From positions 777,233 through 841,232 of the forward strand of contig CACVBU010001235.1 of the NCBI GenBank assembly GCA_902728285.1: 64,000 nt of DNA, read 5' to 3'. Position numbers and translations under genes: made by a program. The notes under the pieces are model-generated. The model was not told the DNA's origin. It was given only the letters and a program-made list of their open reading frames with translations, and made no database searches. The number at the start of each line of letters is the position of its first letter. Position 1 is the first letter of the stretch. The DNA is from Clytia hemisphaerica. Taxonomy: Eukaryota; Cnidaria; Hydrozoa; Leptothecata; Clytiidae. Shown in pieces: positions 11,455 to 23,359 of this stretch.

Positions 11455-11940
11455 TTTTGGTTCAGTAATTGAACAGTATTGTTCAATTAGTTTGATGAAA
11501 TTTGATGACACCAACCTAGATCCGCACACCAACAGATAGGTTATTTCCCAGAAATTTTGCCAGAGCTCAAACTGTCTTAGCTGCTTTGTACGGGTGAGAG
11601 TAAATCTTGTATTTTTCTATATTTGATCTGGAGATTTCTGGGGTTTCTGAACCTTTAAGATGTTTCTAGGTTGGACTCATTTTAAGAGTTCAACTTTGAT
11701 ATTTTCAAATAAACGTTTAACGTAGTGGTCTAAAGAAACGACTATTCTTTTTTAGAATCAACCTTACAATCTAGTTTTTATATTTATAAAAACTAGATTG
11801 CTGACGTGTGAAAAGGAATGTCGGCGTGAATGATCCTTTTGTTTCGATAATAACATCAAAGCGGGAACTAATTTTCTTCTCATTCCTTTATTTCCTTTTT
11901 CTTTCTAATAAGTTCAAATCTCCCTCGGACTGTCTCAAGT

Positions 11941-12013
11941 GTGGTTAGCTCAAGTGGTTAGAGCATCCGTCTCATAAGCATGGGTTTCCGAGTTCGATTC
12001 CTCTGGGTGTCAA
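11941..12013 (+). other. tRNA-Met(CAT)-like module
   Basis: GGTTAGCTCAAGTGGTTAGAG matches an A box and D-arm. GTCTCATAAGC has the CAT anticodon layout of elongator tRNA-Met. GAGTTCGATTCC is a B box. The acceptor stem does not pair, so it is probably a tRNA-derived module and not a functional gene. Confidence 0.65.
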
Positions 12014-12583
12014 ATTTTTCAACTCTTCAAATTTCTTATTTTAATTCTCTTTCTATTAAAATGAAGGTCAATCAAACAAGTAACTAGCATATATTACCTC
12101 CGCTCTCTGTGTAAGGTTTAGATAAGCTATGATAGCATCACTTAATAAGAACTCTTTTAAGTTTTTTTTTTTCTTCAATCTTTTTTTTACCACAAGCGAT
12201 TATTCAAGGCTGAGATATAGAAGAACGGGTATAGGCGTTTGCGCCTGCGTTGACTGACAGTTTCAGTTTCACTACTTTTACTTTCACTTTCACTTTCAGC
12301 CAGCGAGTGAGCGAGCATTGATTCTTCAAAAGTTTGACACTTGACCCAATCGTTTGCTTATCTTTCTTGCGTGGTCGTCATTTGAATTCAGCATCAGTTA
12401 TAACTAGTTTGTTATAAGGGTATCAAACTCCTCACTAAGAGAGAAACAGATCAAGATTCGAATTGAACGCGTAATTACTAATAGCAATTAACATTAATAA
12501 GCGTCGAGTCTCTTCACTCCCATGAAATGTGATCAAAATTAAAGTGATGAGCAGAAAAAAAATCAAGAATTGGAAAATTTGAC

Positions 12584-12656
12584 ACCCAGAGGGATCGAAC
12601 TCGGAAACCCATGCTTCTGAGACAAACGCTCTAACCATTTGAGCTAACCATGCTTG
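12584..12656 (-). other. tRNA-Met-like module, inverted partner
   Basis: The inverse copy of the module at 11941-12013. It has GGTTAGCTCAAATGG, GTCTCAGAAGC (CAT changed to CAG at the anticodon) and GAGTTCGATCCC. Differences between the arms show they have diverged since duplication. Confidence 0.65.
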
Positions 12657-13114
12657 GGAGAGACTGAGGGAAAGCTTAAAGTTATGAGAAAGAAAAAGGA
12701 AAGAAAGAAACGAGAAGAAAATTAGTTCCCGCTTTGATGTTATTATCGAAACAAAAGGATCATTCACGCCGACATTCCTTTTCACACGTCAGCAATCTAG
12801 TTTTTATAAATATAAAAACTAGATTGTAAGGTTGATTCTAAAAAAGAATAGTCGTTTCTTTAGACCACTACGTTGTTTTTCAATAGATAAAGAAAAGTTA
12901 AGTTTCATTGATACTATAGATTTATAGTCCTATTTATTTCAAACTCCTCTTCTTTTATTAAAACGCTATTTACCAGGTGTTAATATAAAGAATAAACTCT
13001 ATTCAATCTTGTTCATTCAGTTTTCATAATGGGTTCTCTACAGCTATTCAATCAATTTAGCAGTTTGGCTCTGATTCAATCCAGAGTTTAAATTTTATGA
13101 AAAAGATTAAATTG

Positions 13115-13235
13115 GCCCTTGATATCTATGAGCAGGTGGGATTCGAATCTACACATGAAAAGTACCCTTGGTTAGAAACTCTGTACGCTACCACTAGATC
13201 ACGAAGCCACAGCAAAAATCTGAATTCACAATCTA
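13115..13235 (-). other. tRNA-derived SINE-like sequence
   Basis: On minus, TGATCTAGTGGTAGCG (A box) is followed about 45 bases on by GATTCGAATCCCACC (B box), with no convincing acceptor pairing. I could not find flanking TIRs or a target duplication. Confidence 0.5.
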
Positions 13236-13647
13236 CTTATAGTGTGTATTTCAAAGACCTATATATAAATACCAGATAAAGATAGCAACCTACCAGAATC
13301 GATTTTTTATTCTTCTTTTGCCAAAGTTTTTATATAGACAAAGAATGGGATGTCAAGGTGCTGAAGTAAAGATAGAGTGCAGTCTTGGACAAGTTATAGT
13401 TATAGTTCATCATATTTCAGAATTTTCAAGATTTCAACTCTCTCAAGATTCACTCATTCACCAGCTCTTGCGGTGAGCGGTCACAGGTGTACGAGGCTTA
13501 AAACTGAGTTCTAGTCTGATTTTTTTTTAATTCTGATTCTTTTTCCATTCTTTCCATCATCTTCTTTGAACTGTAAAATGTGTGTGAGAGCCACAGGGTT
13601 GGATAGTGGCAATCCAATCCCAGTTCATTCCCTTCTAGTATGCTTTC

Positions 13648-13987
13648 TACTTTAACCGGATTAAATTTTGCGAGATTAAATTTTGCGAGCTAAAAAAATC
13701 GCGAAATTTTCTGGATTTAATTTCGCGAGTCAGAGTTTTGAAATATTTCGCGTGGATTTAATTTCGCGAATAAGCCAGAAAACAGCTGAAAATAGCTATT
13801 TTTTGCCATAAATGGAGACTTGGAACTAGTTTCTCCGCCAAAAATACAATTTTAAAAGTTTTGTGGTGGATTTAATTTCGCGAATCAGGAATCTCACGCG
13901 TGTTTGCGAGTTTTAATTTGGCAAAAAATGGCAAAAATTCGCGAAATCGCAAAATTTAATCTCGCGAAAATTAATCGGATTAAAGTA
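13648..13987. mobile_element. TTCGCGAA-rich MITE, copy A
   Basis: Ends TACTTTAACCGGATTAAA and TTAATCGGATTAAAGTA are inverted repeats with TA at both extremities, suggesting Tc1/mariner-type insertion. The interior repeats AATTTCGCGAA and GATTTAATTTCGCGAA motifs. Non-coding. Confidence 0.8.
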
Positions 13988-14063
13988 CAACGTTATGGCA
14001 GAAACGGGTCAAAGGTGTGGCAACTTTTCTAGTAGAAAGTATACTTCTTTTCTCACTGTTATT

Positions 14064-14740
14064 TACTTTAACCGGATTAATTTTTGCGAGATTAAATTTC
14101 GCGGTTTCGCGAATTTTCGCCATTTTTGCGAAAATAAAACTCGCGAAATCGTTTGGGATAGCTCGTTCGCGAAATTAAATCCGCGCGAAATTTTTCAAAG
14201 GGGTCATTCGCGAAAATAAATCCACCTGGGTTTTTTTTTTAATTTTGCTTTTCTTAGTTCACTTTTTTTTCCTTTTATGACACAATGATATGAATAATAC
14301 ATCTTTAAAATTGACAATATCTAATCTATTGTGACTACATCACTTTCCTCATTTTCCACATTTTGGGACTTTTTCTCTTGAGAAGATAACGGCGAAGATG
14401 ACGACGAGGATGCGTGGGTTTTGCCAGAGAAGCAACGCTCTGCATTTGACATTTTTGAAAATTTTGATGATGAGAAAGAATTGTAATTTTTGTACCATAG
14501 TTGTTTTTAGCAAAATTGTCAAGTTTCAAGAAAATCGTAAAGATGACTGAAGTAATTTTTTTTTTAATTTCTTCCCTTCGCAAAATTAAATCCACGTGAA
14601 ATTTTTGAAAAGGCTCATTCGCGAAATTAAATCCACGCGAAATTTTTCAAAGGGCTCATTCGCGAAAATAAATCCAAAAAATTTCGCGAATTTTTGAGCT
14701 CGCGAAATTTAATCTCGCGAAAATTAATCCGGTTAAAGTA
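14064..14740. mobile_element. TTCGCGAA-rich MITE, copy B (longer)
   Basis: Same termini as copy A (TACTTTAACCGGATTAAT and TTAATCCGGTTAAAGTA) and the same CGCGAAATT motifs. A ~350 bp non-homologous centre (about 14225-14575) makes it twice as long. The central insert has no recognisable domain. Confidence 0.8.
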
Positions 14741-15854
14741 GTTTCTTCATTTGGTTCCCTGGATTTTATGTTTTAGTTTATTTTATATTATTGCACACAT
14801 TTTAAACTTTCACTAAACACATCTTTTTACAATCTTTTATCTGTGGTGGTGTCTAATTAACACTGCTTGGCCTACCTGCACAACCCTATTTCCATCATAT
14901 AGATAGATAGGAGGATATTTTCACAAATGGCCAAAATCCTGTGCAGGTCGAAAACTGAGGAACAGATCATGTGTTTTGTTAGGCGGCAAGACTGACTCTC
15001 GAAAATTGAGTAGAATTGAGTCGGTGAGTCTGTAAATTTGTCAGACTTTTTCTTTCCTTCGTTCAAAAATTTTATTATTGCCAATTTTTTGCGAGTGATT
15101 TCTAGCACATTCGCGACATTTTGACTTTGTTTATCATTACATGCGCCATAGGTCATAATTTGAAACCACCCATAACACGCAGTTGTTTTGGCTACTGGCT
15201 ACTTTCCTTCAAGAATACACTCCAAAAATGGATGATGGAGGTAAGAAAACCCGAAAATTTTTACAACCGACCCCGACCGACCGTCCGACTCACTTTTTAG
15301 ACCCAACAAGGATGCAAATGAAGATATTTGTGATTGCCGCCTTATTGACTCATATTGATACTCAATTTTGTAAATCAGGTTTGTTTTGATTTAACTATTT
15401 TAATGACCAGACGGATCATTCATTTGAGCGAGGGCTATGCAATGTGCAAGTTTCCCTCCACCACTGATGACTGATGCAAGTTACCCGATCAATCTCACGG
15501 TACTTAAATTAACAAACAAGGGTTGGCCCTAACCCTAGGGGTGCCCCTACCACGGCATTGAGCCCCTTTTCTTACTCCCAACCCTAGTTTGACGCTCTAG
15601 GAGTCAAGTCTCCAACCCTGACCCTAACTGATCCTGCTGACCCCGCCCAAGCAACCGATATAAACGATTTTCACCCGTATATACAGAGATTGAATAACAA
15701 AAAAATCTACTTTCGCCCATACGAAGAAGTCAAAACCAGCTCAAACATTTAGATGTGCAAAATTATTCTTACTTTATTCTTACTTATTCTTAGCCTATAA
15801 TCAGGATAATCAAGACCTAACAAATCGAAACGAAGTGTGTCTCGGGAATTGAAC
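14741..15854. other. no gene recognised
   Basis: No exon series or TIR pair found. Short frames here lack family resemblance. Around 15520-15660 there is a CCCTAACCCTA-like low-complexity stretch. Confidence 0.4.
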
Positions 15855-16876
15855 CAGGGGATGTCAATCGAAAAATTCGATTACCGAATCAATCGAACTT
15901 AATCGAAGCCAATCGAATGATTGATTTTCGATTAGCCGAATTGATCGAATGCCAATCGAATTTCACATCTTTTTATTGATTGGATTCGATTACCGTTCGA
16001 TTAGTTTCGATTAGCTTTGATTGCATATACTTTTCGATTGATTCGATTACTTCGATTAATGTTCGATCAATTCTATTTATGTTCGATTGGCATTCGATTA
16101 ATTCGATTTATGTTTGATTGGCATTCGATTAATTCGATTTATATTCGATTGGCATTCGATTAATTCGATTTATGTTCGATTGGCATTCGATCAAATTTTG
16201 TTCCGTTTTTTTTGTAATTTCGATTTTCGTGGTTCCGTATTTCCTCTATACCGCCGCCCTGTTTTAAGCGCCTCCCTTAATATAAGAGCTGCACCGTAAT
16301 CTCAAGTTTCGAAATAAGCGCCTCCCCCAATAAGCCCCGCCATCCAATAACCGCCGGATTGATCGAGTGCGGCTCGCGTATTACGTGGGAACCAACCCCA
16401 CAGAACTATCTCAGTAGTAATAATTAAAGACACTCCAGAACTGTGTGAAATCAAGTGCGTATTATTACTTATAGGTAATGAATCAACGGATCCTGCACTA
16501 ATGTACTTCCCAGTTTTCTCGTTTTCTCAAAGGTAACGAATCGAGTGGGAATTGAACCCACGACCACTCCAGAAATGGTGGTGTTACAAAAAATCTTCCA
16601 AATTTAGCCCCGCAAAATTTAAACTTTTTAAAGTAAAATCGAAGTTGATCGAACGTTAATCGAAGTTGATTGAACGTTAATCGAAGCTTGTCAAACTCAA
16701 TCAAAACCAATCGAAACCAATCGATCAAATTTCACATGTTTTTCGGTTTCGATTAGAATTCGATTGCCGTTCGATCAATTCGGCTAATCGAAAATCAATC
16801 ATTCGATTGGATTCGAGTAAATTCGATTAATTCGATTGGTTCGATTGGCAATCGAACGTTCGATTGACATCCCCTG
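15855..16876. mobile_element. CAATCGAA-rich hAT-like element with partial tRNA-like segment
   Basis: Ends CAGGGGATGTCAATCGAA and TTCGATTGACATCCCCTG are perfect inverted repeats with the CAGGG start typical of hAT elements. The flanking 8-mers AATTGAAC and GATTGAAA match at six positions, as an eroded target duplication might. Both flanks of the interior are dense in ATTCGATT/AATCGAAT, including ~30-bp tandem units near 16080-16190. A B-box-like GGTTCAATTCCCAC (minus, about 16545-16560) marks the 3' half of a tRNA-like sequence. Confidence 0.75.
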
Positions 16877-17151
16877 GATTGAAAGACAAAAAATTTGGTT
16901 GGTTGATTCTGTTGGCTGCTGCACGTTAGCAATCGGTCATTTTGTTTTATTTCAAGTTTTAATTTAATTGTCTTGCTCTTGGGATCTTGAGCTTGATTCA
17001 GGTATCTCTCATCCGTGTTGTTGCAAATATCTACATCAAATAAAGTGGAAAATCAAAAGCAAAAGTAAAAGGTAAAAAGCAAAACAACATGGCTCCAAGG
17101 TAACTTTGTAAATAAAACCGATCGGTTCCGTAAATTCGAACGGACCGAAAA

Positions 17152-17690
17152 GGAAAACATAAAAGACAAACCTCCAAAATGTGATCGGCTATTGCTCATT
17201 CCGACATTTTAAATTTTCCGGGGGTTTTGCTGTTTGGGATTGTTTAGGTCAGGGTTGCTAGTAACGGCTTGTCACTGTGTCGGGTGCATACTCGGCGCCT
17301 TGGGCCCCGCAGGGTTGCTAGTAACGGCTCGAATTTCAGTCAGGTTTAAAAAAGGGGTACTTTTACCCATATTATAATAACATTACCCCCGTATTTTGCC
17401 AGTTTGGTATAAAATGTTATGAATTGCGTGGTTTTGCTGTGCGGCGATGGCTCAAGGGATAGAGCGCTGGCTTCCGGATCCGAAGGTCTTTCTTTGGTGG
17501 TGGTTCGAATCCCACTCGGTGCGAATATTAGACTGGTCGAAATTGATGAACAAATGATTGACAGGTATGAAAACTCAGTCAGAAATGAGAAACTAAGTCT
17601 CAGAAACTCAGAAGCTCAGACAGTCAGAAAAGAGAAGGACGGGATCAGAGATAAGGATCACATTTCGGAGGTTTGTCTTTTATGTTTTCC
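17152..17690. mobile_element. ~540 bp TIR element carrying a tRNA-like module (copy 2)
   Basis: Inverted ends of about 35 bp with one mismatch start GGAAAACATAAAAGACAAAC. They are flanked by a perfect 9-bp duplication, GACCGAAAA (17143-17151 and 17691-17699). The interior (17240-17400) is nearly identical to the reverse of 3185-3345 in the copy at 2898-3440, including two GGGTTGCTAGTAACGGCT repeats and a GGGGTACTTTTACCC palindrome. Beyond the initial GGAA, however, the TIRs of the two elements are different sequences. No coding capacity. Confidence 0.88.
17437..17523 (+). other. tRNA-Arg-like module inside the TIR element
   Basis: GATGGCTCAAGGGATAGAGCG (A box/D-arm) is followed by CTTCCGGATC, which places CCG at the anticodon, and then GGTTCGAATCCCAC (B box). 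The variable region is longer than in a normal tRNA. It occupies the same place as the differing tRNA-like module in 2898-3440. Confidence 0.7.
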
Positions 17691-17914
17691 GACCGAAAAG
17701 GGGCGCTGGGCGCTGGGAAGTGTTGCGGAAAAATGGGCGGGGCTATCTCGCTCGCTCCTCAATCAACCCTTTTTTGTGTTGTGTGTTATGATGTTTTTGT
17801 TGCGTCCTGCCTGCTTCCTGTCCCCGGTTTCCTGCTAGGAGTCAAACTTATTAGCCTCCTCCCCAGGCAAGCCCTGACTTAGCTTTCATGTGACGCCAGT
17901 AATTTATCCCCTTG

Positions 17915-18850
17915 GCGGAAGCGCACTTGGTCATCCGGCCGCCGAAATAGTCATCCGGCCCGCGGAAAATTGGCCGTCGGAAAAGTTATCCGGCCCGCAG
18001 AAAGTGAGGTCGAGTTGTTTTTTTCGAGTTTTTATTTTGAGCTACGAAAAAACGAGTTATGGTAATATTTTCCCTAAATTTTGGTTTAACTATGATGATG
18101 TCATTCATCATCATATCGTTATCGGTTTTTTTTTGCTTACTGTTCGAGTTGTTTCCTGTTGTTAGTTAACTACTCGGTTATTTTAAATTGAATAACTTTT
18201 AGATTAGCTATTTTAAAATTCCCTTATTTTAAACTATTCTATAACTCGGTTCCCGAATACCAGAAGGTTATTATAATCAAGCCAAAGCAAAACGCAACAA
18301 CTCGGTTTTTCATAACTCGAAAAAAAAATCACTCGAAAAAAATAACTCGACCTCAATTTCCGCGGACCGAATAACTTTTCCGACGGCCAATTTTTCGCGG
18401 GCCGGATGACTTTGTCGGCGGCCGGATAACTGTTCCGACCATTGAGTTTAAAGCCCGAAGGGCTTGAGTTCAATCTCTAACCTTTCTCAGGCAAGAAAAA
18501 GTGAAGGCCTTAAAAAATGCGCCGCATTTTTGACAACAGATTGAATCTAGCAATTCCTTTGTTTACGATTGATATTTTTTTCGAAATTTAGCGGTAAATT
18601 TTAGTTTCAATCTGTCATTTGTGTAAAAACCAGGCGAGCCGCTCAAGGCCGCGCAACTTTGGTAGGATTTGTTGGCTTCAAATCCTACCAAGGAGATTGA
18701 CTTCTAGCCCTTCGGGCTTATACTTCATTGGTTCCGACGGCCGGATGAATATTCCGACGACCAATTTTCCGCCGGCCGGATAACATTTCCACCGGCCGGA
18801 CGACTATTCCACCGACCGAGGAACTATTTCGACGGCCGAATTTCCGGCGA
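17915..18850. mobile_element. CCGGCCG-rich inverted-repeat element, interrupted
   Basis: Left and right arms both carry GTCATCCGGCCCGCG and AATTGGCCGTCGGAAAAGTT in inverse orientation, with GAGGTCGAGTT deeper in. The right side is split by the 291-bp MITE at 18440-18730; related CCGGCCGG motifs resume to about 18850. The outer borders are uncertain. Confidence 0.6.
18440..18730. mobile_element. hAT-like MITE with internal hairpin, copy 1
   Basis: The element runs from CATTGAGTTTAAAGCCC to GGGCTTATACTTCATTG and is flanked by a perfect 8-bp duplication, GTTCCGAC (18432-18439 and 18731-18738). Near its 3' end is a 13-bp perfect hairpin (TTGGTAGGATTTG with its complement, loop TTGGCTT). The sister copy is at 61234-61515. 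Confidence 0.85.
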
Positions 18851-19369
18851 ATTCTGACCCGGATCCCCCCTAATAGCCACCTGACCCCGAAAATGTAGGC
18901 GAAATTTAAATCAGACCTGAAGAAGATTTGCATTTTAAAAAACAAACAAACAAACTCCCATTTTCGTTATATTTCGGCTTTTTTTATGCTTAAAGACCTT
19001 TTCTACTGAATCAACAGAATTACAAACTTAAATATCTTAAATCTGCTGAAGAGAGAGTAATTTCATGTCATATGGTCAAAAATTTATACTAAAAAGCTGA
19101 CGTCAGTAGAAAATTTTGCATTTTTGAAGACGTATCGCCGTTTAATACTTTTCGCCGCCGTTGGACTACTAATAGGTCTTAGAAAAGCAAGGCGTCTTGT
19201 TTTTATTTCAAAAAGGCTGTTTATAACCTTTAGAATCATAAGATTTCAAGCAAAAAGCATGACCAATCATATCGTTTTATCATTTTGTTTTTCGAAGGTC
19301 ATTCGTCAAAATTATATACAATCAATATAATGCATAAAAACTGTCTACCCTCTTCTTAAACATCGTTAC
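18851..19369. other. no feature recognised
   Basis: AT-rich sequence downstream of the unknown gene at 19370-20546. I see no coding frame or terminal repeats. Confidence 0.4.
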
Positions 19370-20546
19370 CTAATTATTGAGAATTAATTGCGCTACAATC
19401 GATTTATGTTTTCCATAAAACATATCTTCTGGTACCTTATCAAAAAAACAGTTTTCGACAATTTCGTTGTTCGCTGGGTTATATTCACAATCCCAAAATG
19501 CATCCTTTACCAAACTCTTTCTTTTATCGGTGGGATGAATCAGTCTAATTTTGTGAACCCAACACGTTGACATGCTGGTCACGTGAAGGTGGTTCGGGTG
19601 GCATGGATTTGCATCCGCCCTGCTTGTCGCCCACACGTCCACCCACGACTGCGCCTTTCCGAATACTTTTCGCACAAAAATAGATTCTAAATCGGTATAA
19701 GGGCGATCGTTTTTCATCCCTTGAGACATGCATTGGTACCATTCACGATAGGATGTTTCCTCATCCACCTCTGAAACTGGAAAAGAAAATCAAATTTATC
19801 TTCACTTCCAAGTAATGTTTTGAAGTGATAAAATTTTTCTCTCGTTAACTTTGTATTAGATACTCATATGGTCCGACCCACGGCATGTGCCGCCCTTCTG
19901 GGTAGGTTTTTCGTCTACAAGGGTCTTCTTTTAGCTGGATGCACTGTAAAAATTTGATGTACTTTTATAGTTTTGACTCGCATTCATTTTGATTTGTTTT
20001 TGCACATTGTTTTCGACATCTCAGGCTCATTTTTGGGTGGCTTCAGCAAATAAAAGATAATATACAACCAAAAAACACTGTAAGGGTCAGAAACGTTCGG
20101 TAAAATGCACCTTTCACTGCACTGTAAGGGTCCGATTTAGAGAGCCAATTTTTTGGCGGCACATACCGTCGTTTAAAAATCGAGTGCCCCCCACCCCCGG
20201 GTAGGCAATGCACCTGCAATGCAAATTGTGGAAAAGAAAAGGCGAAGGGTCGTTTTGGTAGTTAGACCCGAGGACTCCATACTGGGATTAAACGGGCAAC
20301 TATGTTACCTTCATCTTTGCCATCCTTTGGGAAGAATTTCGGAGCTTGTTCCATCCATTCATTCATGTGTTTCATCTCCAAAGCATCTTTCTCGTCCTCC
20401 AATTCCCTGACCGATATCGAGCTCTCTTTTGCTGGATGTTGGTCACTCGTTGTCATCTTTTCGAGTTGAAGTCGAAGCTTTTCATTTTCTTCTTTCAAAG
20501 AAGCATTTTCTTCTTTTAGCTCTTCAATATCGTTCTTCGTGCTCAT
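19370..20546 (-). CDS. unrecognised protein with N-terminal coiled coil, two exons
   Basis: I do not recognise the family. Exon 1 (20546-20309) starts with ATG and ends at an AAG|GTAACA donor. Exon 2 starts at 19776 (CCAG acceptor; 19770 is an equally good in-frame alternative) and runs to a stop at 19370. The product is about 214 residues. Residues ~5-35 are strongly heptad-like (IEELKEENASLKEENEKLRL), and a second charged helix follows around 48-65. The exon 2 part is mixed polar sequence with several Trp and Cys and no transmembrane segment or signal peptide. Good splice sites and codon-like composition on both sides support a real gene. The intron contains a MITE (19858-20204). It lies about 0.9 kb downstream of OFD1 on the same strand. 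Confidence 0.6.
19858..20204. mobile_element. G-run-ended MITE in intron
   Basis: It shares ACTCATATGGTCCGACC, GGCATGTGCCGCCC, repeated CACTGTAAGGGT, and a right end GGCGGCACATACCGTCGTTT then GTGCCCCCC with 50691-51125. The left G run has been lost. It sits inside the intron of the unknown minus-strand gene. Confidence 0.75.
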
Positions 20547-21432
20547 CCTGATTCTCGTGTTACATAAGGTATAAGGTGTTTTGAAAAAACAACTAGAAAT
20601 GTAGGGAAAATCCTATAATGGTAACAAAAAGGGTTCTAAAGCAATAACTTGAAATCGAAACACTTTGTGAAAAAAATAAGTGAAAAAAAAAAAACAATAC
20701 AGTAATATGAATGCAAAAGGTGAAAGCAAAGTAAAATATTTTCTTTTCGCAACATTTTGCTAACTAACATCGAAACTTTCCAAGAGTAAGAACTGCAATA
20801 TAGACACATCCTTATTCGTATACAATTTTTTTCTTCCTCTGTTTTTCCCACACAACACATAAAAACTTACCAATATCAGCAATAATATTCTACCTCATTA
20901 ATCGATACCAATCTACAACCATTGTTTGTTTGAAGTAAAAACATCAACGTCATTATTCTTAGAAATGATTGCATCAGCACATTTTGAAATTTACGTCACC
21001 AATAGTTACGATAATCCACTTAGGGCATGAAACCATTTGTTTTGTTAATTCAAATATGTTCGATATTTCAAAAAAAAGAACAGTCCTTGGAAATCATATA
21101 TCTGGTTTTTGCAAAACGAGAAAATCGCCGATAAGTTTGAAATGAAATACCAAAAAATTACGGAAAGCACCCCCAAATGGTAGGCTGCACTCACTTAAAA
21201 GAAATGGCACCAATGGTGTAATTTTGCAAAGGCTTAGGACGAAGATCTACGCAGTATTGACTTAGAGGCTCAATCTTGCACAGTACTTTAAAATTTCAAA
21301 GTTACATTTCATAAATTATGAATCATATATATTTGTAATCTACTTTTCTAGCATGTATATAAATGAATGTTATTTACAAAACAAGTGTATTTACAAGACA
21401 AAGAAATGACAAATTGTTCATCGTGGTTTACT
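20547..21432. other. spacer between OFD1 and the unknown gene
   Basis: AT-rich, no further exon with recognisable sequence. It presumably holds the OFD1 3' UTR and the promoter of the downstream gene, but I cannot point to a specific element. Confidence 0.4.
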
Positions 21433-23328
21433 TCACCACTCATATTCGGAGGTGCTTGCGTCACTGAAAACAGAAGAAGAACGAAAGATAAAGATGAATG
21501 TTTAGAGCTTCTATGGTTTCTGGAAACGTATGTTTTCGTTTAGGACTGAAGACCTTTCAACGACCAGGTGGATAAAAACAGAGCAAGAGAAGCCGGTTGA
21601 CTGAAAGAAAGGAAAAAAAACATACTCCAAACGCACTTCATCTTCATCATTTGAGAGTGGAATGTCGAAGTCGTCTTCGTAACCATCATTCCCCTATGGA
21701 AAAAGAAAAGATAATAATGAAGATAATTAAAGCTCCACCCAACAGTATGTATAGGAAACGCAGAGGTGCTTAGGCATGAAAGATTTGTAAAATATGATTA
21801 GTTACCTTTTCCTCTTGTTTCTTCTCGTCGTGTGTAGCAGAGAGGTCGTTGGTTGTGCTTTTGTTCTTTTGTTGCATGACCATCTGAAGGTAATGGTCCA
21901 TCACATTGTTCTCCTCTTTCTTCTCCTCTTCATGCTCTCCATGGTCGTCGTTTATGGAAAGTGATTTCACACTACTGTCTTCGGTGACACTCTCCGTTCT
22001 CAGTAAGTCCTTCTCTTTCATGGAACCTCCATCATCTTTACTGGAAGAAATGTCACTCTTCACTTCGTCTCTTTCAGGAGTCTCCTGTAAACCCAACACT
22101 AAACCTTTAGCTGGTGTAAAAAAGACATCTTCTTCTTGAGGGTGAACACGTTTATCGGGGCTGTCGAAAGTTTCAATGCTCGTTTCTTTCAATCCGTATT
22201 CGCGCTCAACGGAGGTCGTTTTGTTAGGCACCGTTGTGCTTGCAATCACTTTCGATTGGTCGGTATGTTTGGATGATTCCGCAGACACGTCTGTCTGTTC
22301 ATCCTGTTCCGGCTCCGATTGTTCAAAAATCGTGTTAATTTCGGTGTCACCGAGAGGGTATTGTGTGAGATTGGTACGTGTGTCGTATATGTGTTGTGTG
22401 TGGATATTGGTAGTGTCTGTTAAAGGATGTTGTGTCAGCGATTGACATGTTGCGATGGTGACCGGTCGTTGATCTGTTGTTTCGTTTACCGTCCTCGTGA
22501 CACGTGATCTGTCGTGTCTGCAAAGTCAAGATACATACAAAGTAAAAGATACCTATCATGATTGACTTTAATAATAATAAACAATGCAGGCAAGAAACTG
22601 TAAAAGAGATAAGAGACCATACCTTGGCTGACTTTGTTGAGGGACAAGTGACAACCCAAACGACGGAGCACCGCCACCCCCTTCTACAGCACTTTGACCA
22701 CCAGGCGTTTGCGTTGATGATAGTGGTAGCAAGGTCCCATTTCCACTGTTGTGCGCTGGAAAGGAAATAATGTTGAATGAAATGTAAGCATTTATTGAGA
22801 ATTGAATATTATGGTCTACTATGGCCTATCGTTGTTTACAAATACATTTCTCTGTTAACTTATAATTTTGGCATAAACTTTGCTCCGTGAAATGGTAAGA
22901 AAATTTTACAAATCTAAACATTATACTGGTTGTTATTTTGTTAGAAGGTTTAATGGAGCTTTCATCGCGAATTTCCAAGGTTCTGGTGATATCAGTACTG
23001 TTGAAGGTACTGGTGCTTCTTCGTTGCACGAATGGGTCGAAGTGAACACGTGACGTGCTCTTCGCTTCTTGTTTTTGTCGTTCTTTGAAGTCATTGTATG
23101 ATTGCTCTAAGCACTAAAACATGAACAAAACATCTTGTGAGATACATGAAAAGACAAAACAGTGATTCGCAAAGTTCGGTCTAGAATTCTTGCTGGTCAA
23201 CCTAACTATGTCCAGAACATTGGTATTTGAAATTTATGGAATTGTTTTTGAAGCTAATTGCTCTAGTTAACGAGCAATATTCAATAATTTTGAATTTATG
23301 GCGAAACATTAAGTGCTTTTTTTGAAGA

Positions 23329-23359
<31 letters not shown>

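Larger units (their letters stand above)
11720..12880. mobile_element. 1.16 kb inverted-repeat element with a tRNA-Met-like module in each arm
   Basis: Two ~300 bp arms (about 11720-12035 and 12575-12875) are inverted copies. Each runs inward from AACGTAGTGGTCTAAAGAAA through a hairpin (CTAGTTTTTATATTTATAAA...) and GCTGACGTGTGAAAAGGAAT to a tRNA-like module. The centre (12035-12575) holds a copy of the 3743-3990 repeat. I could not find a clean target site duplication. The pair could be one foldback element or two oppositely inserted copies of a tRNA-headed SINE. Confidence 0.75.

Noticed and set aside
11941-12013. Functional tRNA-Met gene
   Set aside because: Acceptor stem bases do not pair and the module is duplicated within an inverted-repeat element.
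17419-17882. Plus ORFs over the second tRNA-carrying element
   Set aside because: They run through the tRNA-like module and the TIR, with no domain.
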